NCBI GenBank assembly: GCA_029204225.1
Contig: CM055104.1
Coordinates: 40,353,846-40,417,845, forward strand
Reading direction: 5' to 3'
Length of the DNA stretch: 64,000 bases
DNA from: Diphasiastrum complanatum
Lineage: Eukaryota; Streptophyta; Lycopodiopsida; Lycopodiales; Lycopodiaceae
The notes under the pieces were generated by a model. That model saw only the letters and a program-made list of their open reading frames with translations, was not told where the DNA came from and searched no databases. Below are positions 1 to 10,098 of the stretch, piece after piece; positions within the stretch are counted from its first letter, which is position 1, and each line of letters opens with the position of its first letter. Position numbers and translations under genes: made by a program.

Positions 1-127
1 GCATCCAAGTAATCTGCTTCTCATTGCGGATTATTAGTCTTGTTTCTATCAAGACAACGAACTAGCAAGCGCATAGCCACAAGTATTCCGAAATCTTTAT
101 CACTACCAACGATCTCGCTCAGCCAAA

Positions 128-256
128 ATGGATCAATATTCTCAAATCGAAAGGCTTGATGGAGGGAACTATCATCTCTGGAAGTTCAAAATGAAAGTGA
201 TGCTATTAGCCAAGGAACTGTGGGATGTTTATCCACCTTCATTTGAATGCCAATAA
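128..256 (+). pseudogene. Copia gag N-terminal stub
   Basis: A 42-codon frame opens with ATG and carries the signature start of Copia Gag polyproteins: a hydrophobic-Asp-Gly-Gly-Asn-Tyr run followed by LWKFKMKVML. In the family this begins an RNA-binding Gag of several hundred residues; here it stops after about 40 codons at TAA and no further gag, protease or pol follows. The upstream 127 bases could be element leader, but no primer-binding site is visible. I read it as the truncated 5' coding edge of a dead Copia copy whose rest was lost before or outside this window. Confidence 0.6.
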
Positions 257-844
257 CTTTTTCAAGACGAGTCCTTTTGGCTTGAAAACAATTGCATCAC
301 AAATAGACTTGACTAGCTTTCCAACAAGCAATCATACACTAGATTTGGATCTACCTTGGAAAAACACCAACCATAACACATGCAGGTCAGTGTTGCTCAT
401 AGTTGCTAAGGTCTTTTTGCAAAGCAAGGCAAGGCCAAAAAAAGTAGCTTTACAACATGCATCAATCTACCTAGTTTTCGATGCAGCGTAAAAAAATTTA
501 CAACACAAAAAACAAACTGCAATAAAAATGAAGGCTGTAAGAACGTTCACAATTGTCATGATTTTTTTATTGCATCCATGGATGAACCCTTTAGACTCCT
601 ACTGGGAAATTGACTTCATTTGAGATGAAATTACAAATTGAGCTCTAGTTTCAATATATGATGACAATTGAAACCTTGGCATCCCTGCGGTAAAAGTTTT
701 CATCAAGGACACTAAGCACTTGCGAACCTACTAGATCTAACAAAGTATGAGTAGAAACTAGTTGAAAGCTAAATGGAAATAAAAATGAGCAGTTTTGAAA
801 TTAATTCACCTCACTAAAAACTTCACCAATTTAGAAAGGTGAGT
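257..844. other. No gene recognised
   Basis: AT-rich sequence between the Copia stub and the telomere-like tract. Short frames occur but none has recognisable protein content, splice structure or repeat organisation. Confidence 0.5.
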
Positions 845-1021
845 GTATAAGATAAGGGATCTAGGGATTTGGGATTTATGGTAAGGAATCTAGGAAAAGG
901 GTTTAGAGCACGGGGTTTAAAGTTTAGAGTTTAGGGTTTAAATAAAGGGATTTGGGATTTAGTTAAGGGGTTTGGGGTAAGGAGAAAAGGGTTTAGTGAA
1001 GGATTTAGGGTTTGGGGTTTA
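845..1021 (+). repeat. Degenerate telomere-like (TTTAGGG) tract
   Basis: About 175 bases are built from imperfect TTTAGGG-type heptamers, such as GGGTTTAGAG, TTTAGGGTTTAAA and ATTTAGGGTTTGGGGTTT, all in the same orientation. TTTAGGG is the standard plant telomere unit, so this is an old interstitial telomere-like sequence, or a simple repeat grown from a telo-box. It lies about 1 kb downstream of the RTF1 stop codon. Confidence 0.6.
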
Positions 1022-2020
1022 CAATTGCAAATAGCATACAACCAATGAGCAGCTATGGAATCAATTTTCCTTACAACGACATTGAATTTACAAAGTTGAT
1101 CCTCATATTCAACTTCAAAAGGAATAGCAATATACTGGACCTTCACCATCACTTTTAAGTTTGAACTTTGGACTAATGTATCGAACGGACTATCTTCAAA
1201 TTCCTTCCGGTAAGATTCAGCTTACAAGCTAATACTAAGTTGTCACAAATTGTCTGCGGGAGTTTTTGTGACGCTCCCTAATAATCATCAAGTTTCGAGG
1301 ACAGTGAACTTCATGCTTTATACCCTCTGGTTCAACTTATTTATCAAGAAAGAAGCACAAACCAGTCACATACAGTCAGTAAGATCACATAGATTGTTGT
1401 GCTCTTCTACTTTTGAGAGTTATGCTCACATCCGTTAACTCTATCATTCATGTGTTCTGTTCTCATTGCTACTCCTTATGTATGCAAGCAAATTACTGCT
1501 TTTTCCAGAACCAAACGAGAACATTTTTCAGAAAGTTATTGGTATCCTGGGGCATAAACAAAACTGACAAACGATCTCTAGTTTCTATCTTCACTAAAAC
1601 CCGACAATATCTATAAAAAACAGAACTATGTAGATTTGGCAATCCGAAATAAAAACTCAAAAACACCTAAGCACCATCAAGTTTCGAAAAAATATAAAGT
1701 CCATAGCACATTTATCCACTGGTAATAGCAATCAATGCCAGCAAGCTGAGTTTGTTGAGGTTAAGGCTGTACTGATTATCTGAACGAAAAAAAATGTTCA
1801 TGATTTTTGGCAGATTCAAACAAAAGCAAAGTGTACCTAAATGAGCATGAACATTCCACTCATAGCTGACCTTTCAAATATATTCTGGCATTCTACCAGA
1901 TAATTTACGATACGCACACATGATAGTTGATGGGGGTAATCGATCCAGAGTTGCAGCATTCAAGGCACAATAGTTATCGAACATGCAGCCTCCTCTAAGG
2001 AAAAAGGTAAGAACCCAGAA
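1022..2020. other. 3' flank of RTF1, no gene recognised
   Basis: Downstream flank of the minus-strand RTF1 gene. It should contain the RTF1 3' UTR and polyadenylation region, but no unambiguous signal can be assigned and the small frames show no family resemblance. Confidence 0.4.
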
Positions 2021-3916
2021 CTACAGTAGCCCTCTGCGCCTCTTGTAATCATTCACTGTGAGTGTTAGGCTGTGTCGACGACCATCATTGTTCTCAACGC
2101 GAACACCATATCTTGCTTCCAGCTTTCGCTTGCGTTCCATAAAGGCTAGAGGAGCTCCTTGAGCACCCCCAAGCTGTTCTATAAAATCTAATGAAATAGG
2201 CAAGTCAAAGTCATGTAAATTAAATATTTTTGCACCCTTCTCCGCAAGGGTGTGCATATTTCCAAGCATGGTGCTCTTCTCACCAGCCTTTGAAGCAACT
2301 CCCACTTCTTCTGCAGCCTTCTCTTTTTCAGGCTTCCCTTCATCCCCTTCTTTTACTGCATTAGAAGAATCTGATTTATAGTAATTCTGAGACCTTGTCC
2401 AGCGCCGTGAAAATGGATCATAGCCTGCTTCTCCAGCCTTTGCATGGGGATTGATAGGCTTCAGTTCTGAGGCGTTCTTAAAATTCTCAATCCTATTCTT
2501 CCTATTCATCATTTCAATCCGTTCTGCCTTGGTGTTCTTCAAAGAATGCTGCATGGAATAAGCTTCCAGCTCTCTGATCTTCTCTTGCAGTCTCTCGACC
2601 TCTCCTTGCTCACCCTTACTTTCTGCTAATGCCAACTCTTTCAACAGACGATCCTTCTCAAGAGCAATGTTTGAAGGCCGCGCCGCTGCCTGCTTCTTTT
2701 CTTGAAGCATCTGTTTTACAGTAGCTGCTGAGTATACGAAACTATTGGCTTTAGACAATGCCTCTTGCTTCTCTAAAATTTCTGCTGTTGTAATCCCGCG
2801 GCCTGAGCAAGCACGTTTCCATGCCTTTATCTCGTCATCTGTGGGTGGCTGATCAGAAATCCTTGTCATCTGCCATCGAGCAGCTGTGCTATCATCTCCC
2901 CAGGTGCAATTCAGGTACTTGTAGGTCATTCTATTTTCAAATTTGTAAAGCTTTTCAGGTTCCTTGGCATCCACATTTTTGACTAAGCACAATCTATAGA
3001 TGCTTAGCCCAGAACTTGATGTGCCTATGCCGATCCGCACAAAGCAACCCCGGATTACATCTTCAAAGAAAGGTTCCATGAACCATTTGAACAACTTAGA
3101 TCGTCTGATGGTGATGCTTCTGATAAGATTATTGTCTTCATCATCAGTTTCTCTTTCTTCGTCTTCTGATGCCGCTCCCTCCCCGTCGCTCCTTCCTGCC
3201 TCATCTTTGCTCACCTCATCGTCATTATCCTCGTCATCTTCTTTATCTTCACGACTGCGGCTGCGGCTGCGGCTGCTGCTGCTTTCTCCTTCGGATTCCT
3301 CTTCTGAAGATGAAGGCTCTGGCTCTCTGCTGCCTTTGCTCTCCTGGCGCCTCCGTATATCTGTGTCTTGAGCCCTCTGCCTCCTTGCCACCAAAGCGTT
3401 CAATGCATCTGCCTTCACACTTCTAGCAGGCTCTCTCACAGAAGAGCGCATTCTAGAGGAAGGCGGACCTTCATTGCGATCCCTCTGGGCTAGACTACTA
3501 CCTGAAGGTCGTATCTTCTTCAGAAGGTTCTCGCGTTGTTCTGCCCTGTCATGCAAGATCATCTCACGCTGGAGCTCGGTCATGCCTTCCAACACCCGCC
3601 TGTCTTCTTCATCTTTGTACAAATCACTTCCATATGAAAGATCGCTCTGAGAGCCATCCTCTCTATCTTCGTCATCCTTATCGACATCAAATCGCTTCTT
3701 CAGCGGCACCTTTAAGCCCTTGCCTTTCCTACCATTACCGCCATCATCTTCGTACCTACTGTTGCCATCGTAGTCGTGGTAATCGTCATCATCATCATCA
3801 GAACTGGATTCTTGAGGAGGAAGCACCCGGCGCTTGGCAGGCTGCTTGCCCTCACTCCCTTTAGGTCGCCCTGCGACCTCCAACAGCATATTCTCAAGCT
3901 CCTGTTCGTCTCGCAT
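2021..3916 (-). CDS. VIP5: RTF1 subunit of the PAF1 transcription elongation complex
   Basis: Intact 631-residue frame with no introns in the coding region. The N-terminus is acidic (about 37-60). Residues about 92-140 (LYKDEEDRRVLEGMTELQRE) match the region that promotes H2B ubiquitination in Rtf1 proteins. Residues 200-262 are Ser/Arg/Glu-rich. A Plus3 domain follows at about 264-385 (NNLIRSITIRRSKL, then FVRIGIG, LYRL-like and WGDDSTAARWQM segments). In the family Plus3 binds the phosphorylated Spt5 C-terminal repeat and places PAF1C on elongating RNA polymerase II. A charged coiled coil covers about 400-480, and the C-terminus ends VNDYKRRRGLL, as expected of the PAF1C-anchoring tail. Length agrees with plant VIP5, which supports FLC expression and chromatin marking in Arabidopsis. 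The ATG at 3916 opens the conserved MRDEQELENMLLEVAGRP start. It acts in the nucleus. Confidence 0.95.
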   Translation of the reverse strand: MRDEQELENMLLEVAGRPKGSEGKQPAKRRVLPPQESSSDDDDDDYHDYDGNSRYEDDGGNGRKGKGLKVPLKKRFDVDKDDEDREDGSQSDLSYGSDLYKDEEDRRVLEGMTELQREMILHDRAEQRENLLKKIRPSGSSLAQRDRNEGPPSSRMRSSVREPARSVKADALNALVARRQRAQDTDIRRRQESKGSREPEPSSSEEESEGESSSSRSRSRSREDKEDDEDNDDEVSKDEAGRSDGEGAASEDEERETDDEDNNLIRSITIRRSKLFKWFMEPFFEDVIRGCFVRIGIGTSSSGLSIYRLCLVKNVDAKEPEKLYKFENRMTYKYLNCTWGDDSTAARWQMTRISDQPPTDDEIKAWKRACSGRGITTAEILEKQEALSKANSFVYSAATVKQMLQEKKQAAARPSNIALEKDRLLKELALAESKGEQGEVERLQEKIRELEAYSMQHSLKNTKAERIEMMNRKNRIENFKNASELKPINPHAKAGEAGYDPFSRRWTRSQNYYKSDSSNAVKEGDEGKPEKEKAAEEVGVASKAGEKSTMLGNMHTLAEKGAKIFNLHDFDLPISLDFIEQLGGAQGAPLAFMERKRKLEARYGVRVENNDGRRHSLTLTVNDYKRRRGLL

Positions 3917-4840
3917 CTTTGCTATTGTAAATACGATTATCTATATCGAAGAGAAGTGGAGCTCCTTTGCTTACAGAGATAAGGAACAGCAGCCCAATCT
4001 AATCGGCAGCGAGAACTGGAAATTTATCGAGAGATCAAATACATGAAAAGAATACAGTCGCAAAAAAAAATTAAACGTAACAAGTAGAAATCATTCCTGC
4101 CCTAAAGATAAGCATCATTATCGGCAATTTGAGAGCTATAAAGCAATTTCGCTAACAACAAACAAAGGAAAACTTGCAGCAGAGCCAAAAACTCTAGGAA
4201 GGACAAATAAAGTTCAGAAAACTTGCAGAAGATCCAAAACTCTAAGAATGAACAAAGGTTTCAGGAAAACTTTCAGAAGAGCCAAAACTCAAAGAATACA
4301 CTAAAGTCTCAGGAAAACTTCAAGAATAGTCAAGAAACTCGACCGAACGAGTAACAACACTTGAGAAGTAAGATCGATCTGCCAAAGATGAAGGGCATGA
4401 GGAACATTCAGAGTCAAGATGAGGTTAGATGCCAGCGGAAATCCCAACAAAACAAAACTCAGCTACCAACCCTTGACAGATATGATGCGCTACATACAAA
4501 CTGAATTCCCAGAACACGACTCCGAAGCTGAAGCAGCGAAAAGGCGACCTGCATGTGGCGTTTGATGCCCCCATCGCCGTCTCTCTCTCCTCGCTCTCTC
4601 TCAGCAGATCTAGAAATTTTGAGGAAGACGATCGGGTCACGTGGTCACCCACTCCCATACCCACAAGCTAGTGCCTTTTTTTGAGAGGGGGATGATGACG
4701 CATGCCCGCCCCAGTGCCTTACCGCCGCGTGTCCCACCGCTCCTGCCCACCGTGTTGCTCATAACCACCGTGTTGCTCATAATCCTCATTTATACCATAA
4801 GCGTTCTTTTGAGATTTCCCAGAGGCAATATATAGCCAAT
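3917..4840 (-). promoter_or_regulatory. RTF1 leader and putative promoter
   Basis: Upstream sequence of RTF1. On the minus strand a TATATATTG lies at 4834-4826, followed downstream by a G-box CACGTG at 4638-4643 and pyrimidine/purine tracts typical of plant leaders (CTCTCT on the plus strand at 4581-4602). A start site near 4800 would give a leader of about 0.9 kb, probably spliced. A short upstream frame begins at the ATG at 4658 (about 78 codons). These are positional inferences only. Confidence 0.35.
4169..4344 (-). repeat. 48-bp tandem repeat in RTF1 leader
   Basis: Imperfect units start at 4169, 4218, 4266 and 4314 (spacing 49, 48, 48). Each begins AAAACTT(G/T)CAG and contains a purine-rich core like AGAGCCAAAACTC; the last unit is partial. 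The array lies 250-430 bases upstream of the RTF1 ATG, in leader or leader intron. Confidence 0.8.
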
Positions 4841-5808
4841 CTCTCCCCACACCTCACATGTGTGTGTGCCTTTGGGCCCAAACATGTGTGTGCCTTTGAG
4901 CGTGCTTGGGCTTGGTGCCACCTTCTTGGTCTCTTGTTTGAGGCTGCACGGCGTTACTATGCAAAGCATACAAGTATTTTTTTAATCATTATTAAATTCT
5001 AATACATATCAAAATGTATATAAATAAGTGTTTTGATATTGATTATTGCATCACCATAATTTCTTGTGATTTCTAGAACTTGTCGATTATTTTAAAATCT
5101 CATCTTTTGAATCTTGTACCTCAAATTGCTTGCGGGCAAAAAATTACAAGTTCACGTTAATAAGTACTATAAAAAATCACAATAAACTTGTTTTATACGA
5201 ATGTACGTGATTTATTACACCTTTTGCATTTCAAACAAGTTGTTAATATTTTAAAAGTCAATTTCTTATAAGTTTTGTACAAAGTCGTTTTTTATCAAAA
5301 GATGTCGATTCCATTCCTATACTTGTTGGCTTTTTCGAAAAATGGCCCAAAGTCTGAATCAATTGAAATCCTAATTAAAAAGGATAAATGTGTTATACGG
5401 CTTTGTATAATAATTTAAGTCTTCTTGAAAAAATAATTTGAGCCTTCTAGATATAGAATCGTAGGCTTTTGGCCCATGAGTTGTTGAAGAGCCTAGATGA
5501 AACTTTTTTTATAGGTTTTGTGTTTAGTTGAATACAAAGTTTTCATCAAGCATTGTCCACAATGGATTATAGGTGAGGTTATTGATGAAGATTTTTATTA
5601 TTGGTGAAAATTTATTGATGAATGTAATCTGTCATAAAAAGCCAAACAAAAAAAACGCAAAATATGGGCTTTGAACATATTGGATAGTATTTGGTAATGA
5701 GATAATGAAGTTGGTAGGAGATGGATGAAAGATAAAGTTCAACTTAAGCAAACTTCTTCAACGTAAGCTTTGAATCTCAAAGTAAGTCATTGATATATTC
5801 ATTCGTTC
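4841..5808. other. AT-rich intergenic sequence with one dispersed repeat
   Basis: No gene recognised. The segment around 5222-5345 (AAAGTCAATTTCTTATAAG … GATGTCGATTCCATTCCTAT) resembles 47222-47340 in the same orientation, so it is part of a dispersed repeat of unknown class. Confidence 0.45.
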
Positions 5809-6222
5809 ATTATTTAAGTGGACCCAACGGGGTTGGCTCAACTGGTTAGCTTGGCATCCAAAGTTTCTTTGGTCCCAGGTTCGAGCCTCCCCTTGGAAAC
5901 CAAGAAGCATTATTTAAGTGGACCCAACGGGGTTGGCTCAACTGGTTAGCTTGGCATCCAAAGTTTCTTTGGTCCCAGGTTCGAGCCTCCCCTTGGAAAC
6001 CAAGAAGCATTATTTAAGTGGATACCCAATGGGGTTGGTTCAGCTGGTTAGCTTGGCATCCGGAGTTTCTTTGGTCCCAGGTTCGAACCTCCCCTTGGAA
6101 ACCAAGAAGCATTATTTAAGTGGACCCAATGGGGTTGGCTCAGCTGGTTAGCTTGGCATCCAAAGTTTCTTTGGTCCCAAGTTCGAGCCTCCCCTTGGAA
6201 ACCAAGAAGCATTCGTTAAGTG
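5809..6222 (+). repeat. Four tandem 100-bp units with tRNA-like A and B boxes
   Basis: Units start at about 5821, 5921, 6021 and 6123 (the third is 2 bp longer). Each contains TGGCTCAACTGG (or TGGTTCAGCTGG), a good RNA polymerase III A box, and 44 bases later GGTTCGAGCC or GGTTCGAACC, a good B box, then CTCCCCTTGGAAACCAAGAAGC. Box sequence and spacing are those of a tRNA or the head of a tRNA-derived SINE. No cloverleaf with a closed acceptor stem is evident, so these are SINE-like heads rather than functional tRNA genes. Copies are nearly identical, implying recent tandem amplification. The array touches the broken edge of a Gypsy pol fragment. Confidence 0.7.
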
Positions 6223-6244
6223 GGTTCCCTCAAAATTCAAACCA

Positions 6245-7406
6245 TTGCTGGGAACCGTTTGGACTTTGTAATGCACCTAGCTCATTTCAAAGGGTGATGC
6301 AATTTGCCTTTAAGGACTACTTGCAAAAATTCCTTGAAATCTACTTGGATGATCTTGGAGTCCATAGTGCAGATACAGACCACTTGGATCGTTTGAAAAA
6401 AGTATTTGAACATTGTTGCAAATACCAAATCTCCTTAAATCCAGAAAAGTGTCAAATTTGGATCACTCATGAAATTATCCTTGGACATGTAATATCAAGA
6501 CATGGCATTGCTACAAATTATTCCAAAATCAAAGTCATTATCGAGTTACCACCGCCAGGAACAATTTGAGGAGTCTATGTTTTTATGGGTCATGCAAATT
6601 ACTATCGAATATTCATACTATAATTTACAGATTTAGCAAGACCTATATATAAATTGACCATTGTACCAATTTGGACAATACATGCATTGGAAGCATTTGA
6701 GAAAATGAAGAAAACTTTAGCTTCTGCATCGATACTACGAGCTCCAATATGGACGATTGAGTTTCATGTTCACACTGACGCATCAAAATATGCCATTGGA
6801 TCGGTTTTGATGCAGCCAAGTGGATACAAGAAGGATTATCCTATCAGATTTGCAAACAGACAACTTACAGATATGGTGAAGAATTATTCGACAATTGAAC
6901 GCGAAGCATTGGCCATGATATTTTCTGTTAGAAACATTATCTATTGGCAACGCGTTTTGCATTTTATCTTGATCATCAGCCATTACTTTATTTGGTGAAC
7001 AAGACATGCAACACATGGCATATAGAGAGATGGCTACTATCATTGACCGAATTTGATTTTTGTATTGTGGGTCGAAAGGGTAAACAACATTATCTAGCCA
7101 ACCATGTTTCAAGGATTGAATCAATGCCTATTAATACTAAAGTGGATGATAAACTACCAGATGCTGCATTATTTTATGTCAAAGCAGTAACTAAGGGGGT
7201 AGCAGATATTGCTGAATATCTTATGCTTGGCCAACCCAACGATACCTTGACAAAAGTATAGAAGAGACATCCATAAGGCACAACTTTATCAATTGATTGA
7301 TGGACAATTGTTCTCACTGAGGAATGGATGATATTTTACGAAGATGTGTTTTGCCGCATAAAAGTACCTGAACTTATCATGTTTTCTCATGATGGCATGG
7401 GCGGAG
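6245..7406 (+). mobile_element. Ty3/Gypsy pol fragment (RT end, RNase H, integrase start)
   Basis: Decayed pol. The 5' edge falls inside reverse transcriptase (PFGLCNAPSSFQRVMQFA, then the catalytic YLDD box as EIYLDDLGVHS near 6347). The RT thumb/connection follows, then RNase H (HTDASKYAIGSVLMQPSG at about 6772; ERE motif; a frameshift near 6945; DHQPLLYLVNK). The integrase zinc-binding region begins with FSHDGMGG near 7385. An in-frame TGA near 6567, a stop near 6622 and the frameshift make it non-functional. It is closely related to the minus-strand Gypsy element at 16.7-26.2 kb. The fragment ends exactly where a Copia LTR begins (7407), so the LTR probably inserted into the integrase zinc finger. 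Confidence 0.85.
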
Positions 7407-8023
7407 TGTTAAAATTGAAAAACAAATCCATATTGATTTCTTGGTTTGCTACAAATGTTGTACCATGCAAGTATGTAGCTCATTAATGCAAAATGCCAAG
7501 TTTGGCCTACATAGAACTCGAGCTACATGGTTATGTATTATCTAGTTTGATAAATGCAACTTGCATATAGTTTGTAGACATAGAATTAGCATGATTATGC
7601 TTGTAGAAACTCGTGGCAATTCTCTTTAGATGTCATTTTGGAATGGATGGATGTGGTTCTACCTCGAGCTACCTCAAACTCCATAAATATGTGTAGCTCT
7701 CCACACAATCAATGATGAAGAACCAAAGTTTTGTAGCTATCTGGATCTAGACTAATATTGCTTGTTATCTCTCTAGATTTCTCTCTCTAACTCGTGTTGA
7801 GGCTAATGCTCATACACTGAAATCTTGTACTTTTATTCATTCTTTGATTCATTGCTATTATATTCTGTTGATTAGCATGCTAGATTGTGAATTAGCCATT
7901 TCTTCTGAACTAGATGTTGTTGATCAATCTAGAATCAGGTTATAGTGCCAATCACAAAGCTTAATCAAGATCAATCACTCTTGTGGACATTCCCCACACG
8001 TGTGAATTCTGGAAATTTTGTCA
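7407..8023 (+). mobile_element. Copia 5' LTR
   Basis: 617 bases starting TGTTAAAATTG and ending …AAATTTTGTCA, directly followed by an initiator-Met tRNA primer-binding site. The interior ends with CCCCACACGTGTGAATTC, a palindromic CACACGTGTG shared with other Copia LTRs here. The left edge cuts a Gypsy integrase frame, giving a clear insertion boundary; no matching right LTR was found, so the target duplication could not be verified. Confidence 0.6.
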
Positions 8024-8036
8024 TGGTATCAGAGCC
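8024..8036 (+). other. Copia primer-binding site (tRNA-iMet)
   Basis: TGGTATCAGAGCC, the standard plant Copia primer-binding site complementary to the 3' end of initiator Met-tRNA, lies immediately after the LTR and fixes element orientation as plus. Confidence 0.85.
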
Positions 8037-8792
8037 TCATTAAGCTTTGCATGCTACCAACTCTGATTGTACAAGAAACTAAAAGCTAAATCAAGCAAAA
8101 AAAAAATAGTTTTGCACTTTTTCTAACCTTTCTCTGAAGTGTATTTGGATCAAATCGGACTTGAACTGAATTTTTAGACATGAATTGAGGTAGTACGGAA
8201 TTCTGGAATTCCGCACGTGTGAAAATCAGAGATTTTCAGTCCCTTTGTTGTCCTTACTTATAGATCCAAAGATAGCAGTGTTATAGCTTGATGGAAAGCA
8301 TTTGATCTGCACTTTCCATAGAAATTAAAACCAAATCACTCTGATGTGTCTAGCAAGAGTTATAAGCTCTTAAAGAGGATAGGGATAGGTCCAAAATCTG
8401 AGTGACAGCATTTTGATTTGATTCAATTATACTTTGTTCAGAATCCATTGTTTTGAGCATCCAACACAAGAAACTGTAGATCAAGACTGAGTTTAAAGTA
8501 TTTGAACACCCTTTGAGCCTTCTGGGTGTCAATAGTGTTTTCTTTTGAAGCATTTCACACGTGCCAAAGGATTCAAACCAGCCAAAGTGTCTCAAACCAC
8601 TTTTTGTGTCTGATCTAGATAACTTGTCTTGTGGAATATTTGAGATTCATCTCAAATATAGTTGCAAGTCTTTCACATAGGAAGGTAGTTCAACCTTGAA
8701 AGTACCTATAGTGAAAGAGAGTAGCAACTCTAAGTCTGATAGGAACAAGCTCAAACATATCTCAATCCAATAACTAAGAAGTCTTCATTATA
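8037..8792 (+). other. Copia leader
   Basis: Non-coding sequence between the primer-binding site and the gag ATG at 8793; it contains another CACGTGTGAAAA motif near 8211. No other gene recognised. Confidence 0.5.
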
Positions 8793-9123
8793 ATGGCATT
8801 TCAGGGAGGATATCTTCTAGAAGCCAAAGATCGAGATCAAGATGGTGAAGAGGATGAAACAGCTCATCCCTCTAACTCAAAAACCAAGAAGAAGAAAGTG
8901 AAGTGCTTCTTCTGTGGCAAGAAGGGGCACTATGCCTCTAATTGCTTCAAGAAGAAAAACCAACTCAAGCAAGCTAAGGGATTGAAGAAGATTCTGCTGC
9001 AAGTGATGGAGAAGGATCACTTATGGTGTCCAGTTTTTCTTCATCACCTTGCAAGAAGATGGAGCTTGGTACATAGACATTGGAGCCTCTTCACATATGT
9101 GTTGTTCAAAGGAGTCAGAACTG
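8793..9123 (+). pseudogene. Internally deleted Copia gag with protease stub
   Basis: The frame begins like other Copia gags in this window (MAFQGGYLLEA) but jumps at once to the Gag tail: an acidic/basic linker and a zinc knuckle CFFCGKKGHYASNC (CX2CX4HX4C), which binds genomic RNA. About 200 residues of the Gag capsid region are missing compared with the copy at 56962. A frameshift near 9045 leads into a protease stub reading WYIDIGASSHM, where the usual catalytic D-S-G-A is D-I-G-A. At about 9124 the sequence turns into Gypsy leader DNA, marking a rearrangement or nested insertion junction. Confidence 0.75.
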
Positions 9124-10080
9124 GCAAAGGTTTCCTAGGCGAAGATTCACTCGGTGAAGGTTCAACAGTGTTATTTTTGGTAAAACCTTTCTAATCAGGT
9201 TTTTTTGACAAATGCTATGGAAATAACCTTCGTCGAATTCTCAAACTCAAAATCTGACACAGATAAAGCTAGGGTAAAACTAGCGAAGGTTTTTGGCACA
9301 AAAAAACATAGTTTCTGTAGTTTGACGAGGGTAAAAATAAATATTTTCTATGATCTGGATAAAATGAATGTTCGTCGAACTCAAAAATAGTAATTTGCTA
9401 TAAATAGAATGATCTGAAAACTCGGCGAAAGTTCTGAAGAAGAATCAAGAGTAATACTGGTATTTTTGCAAAAAAGAGACTTTCTTTTGGCAAAAATATG
9501 ACAATATGACAACTGATCCTCTGAGAAACCTTCTGTTTTTTATATTATTTTTCGTCGACCTGGCAGTAGATAGATCTGAATCACACCTATGTATAGTGAA
9601 TCGGGCAAAGGTTCTTTTTCTGTTTTTTTTAGAGTTTTGGTGATTTTTTGGTGTTTTTTGATGGTTTTTCTGATGTTTCTGAAAATCTGCTGAGAAGGAT
9701 TGTTCGCCCTTCAAACTCAAGGTTCTCTGATCAAAACCAAAAGTTCTTGCAACTCGACGAACATTTTTTGAAAGATGACAAAAAGTTATCAGCTGTGATG
9801 ACAATTTTTGTCTCCTTTTGACCAAAATCTGGCAGATTTGACCAATTTTTGTTGTTTTTTGTGATATCTCAAATCCAAATGGATTTTAAGATTGATGATC
9901 TAAATATCTTTTCCTGTTCCACAATCAAATTAGATTTCAAACAAGCAAATCCACTCAAATCAAACAAAATCAATCCCAAACTAAATGCAGATTTAACACT
10001 ATTCATGCCACGACAAGATGTTTGATGCAAGCTAACCATTCAACAAACATGCTGCAAACTGAAAAATTGGCGTAGCTCTA
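9124..10080 (-). mobile_element. Gypsy leader (5' UTR), minus strand
   Basis: About 1 kb of non-coding sequence downstream (minus direction) of a Gypsy LTR and primer-binding site. It carries many variants of a short motif, (T)CGNCGAAGGTTC, in either orientation (for example at 9119-9155, 9224-9236, 9420, 9553, 9705). Bases 9124-9270 match 26041-26190, the leader of the complete minus-strand Gypsy element, showing that these belong to one family. The copy ends within the leader. Confidence 0.65.
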
Positions 10081-10096
10081 TGGCAACAGTGCCAAA
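10080..10096 (-). other. Gypsy primer-binding site (tRNA-Asp type)
   Basis: Minus-strand TGGCACTGTTGCCATAG starts 3-4 bases beyond the LTR end. It matches the plant Gypsy consensus TGGCGCCGTTGCCGGGG at 13 of 17 positions, the mismatches being mainly transitions. This assigns minus orientation to the LTR at 10099-10844. Confidence 0.65.
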
Positions 10097-10098
10097 AT

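Noticed and set aside
3000-3426. Ser/Leu-rich frames antisense to RTF1
   Set aside because: They mirror the Ser/Asp/Glu-rich coding sequence of RTF1 on the other strand.
5809-6222. CRISPR-like array
   Set aside because: Units are contiguous 100-bp monomers with no unique spacers, and the context is plant nuclear DNA.
6783-7124. Minus-strand frame opposite Gypsy RNase H
   Set aside because: Shadow of the plus-strand pol fragment.
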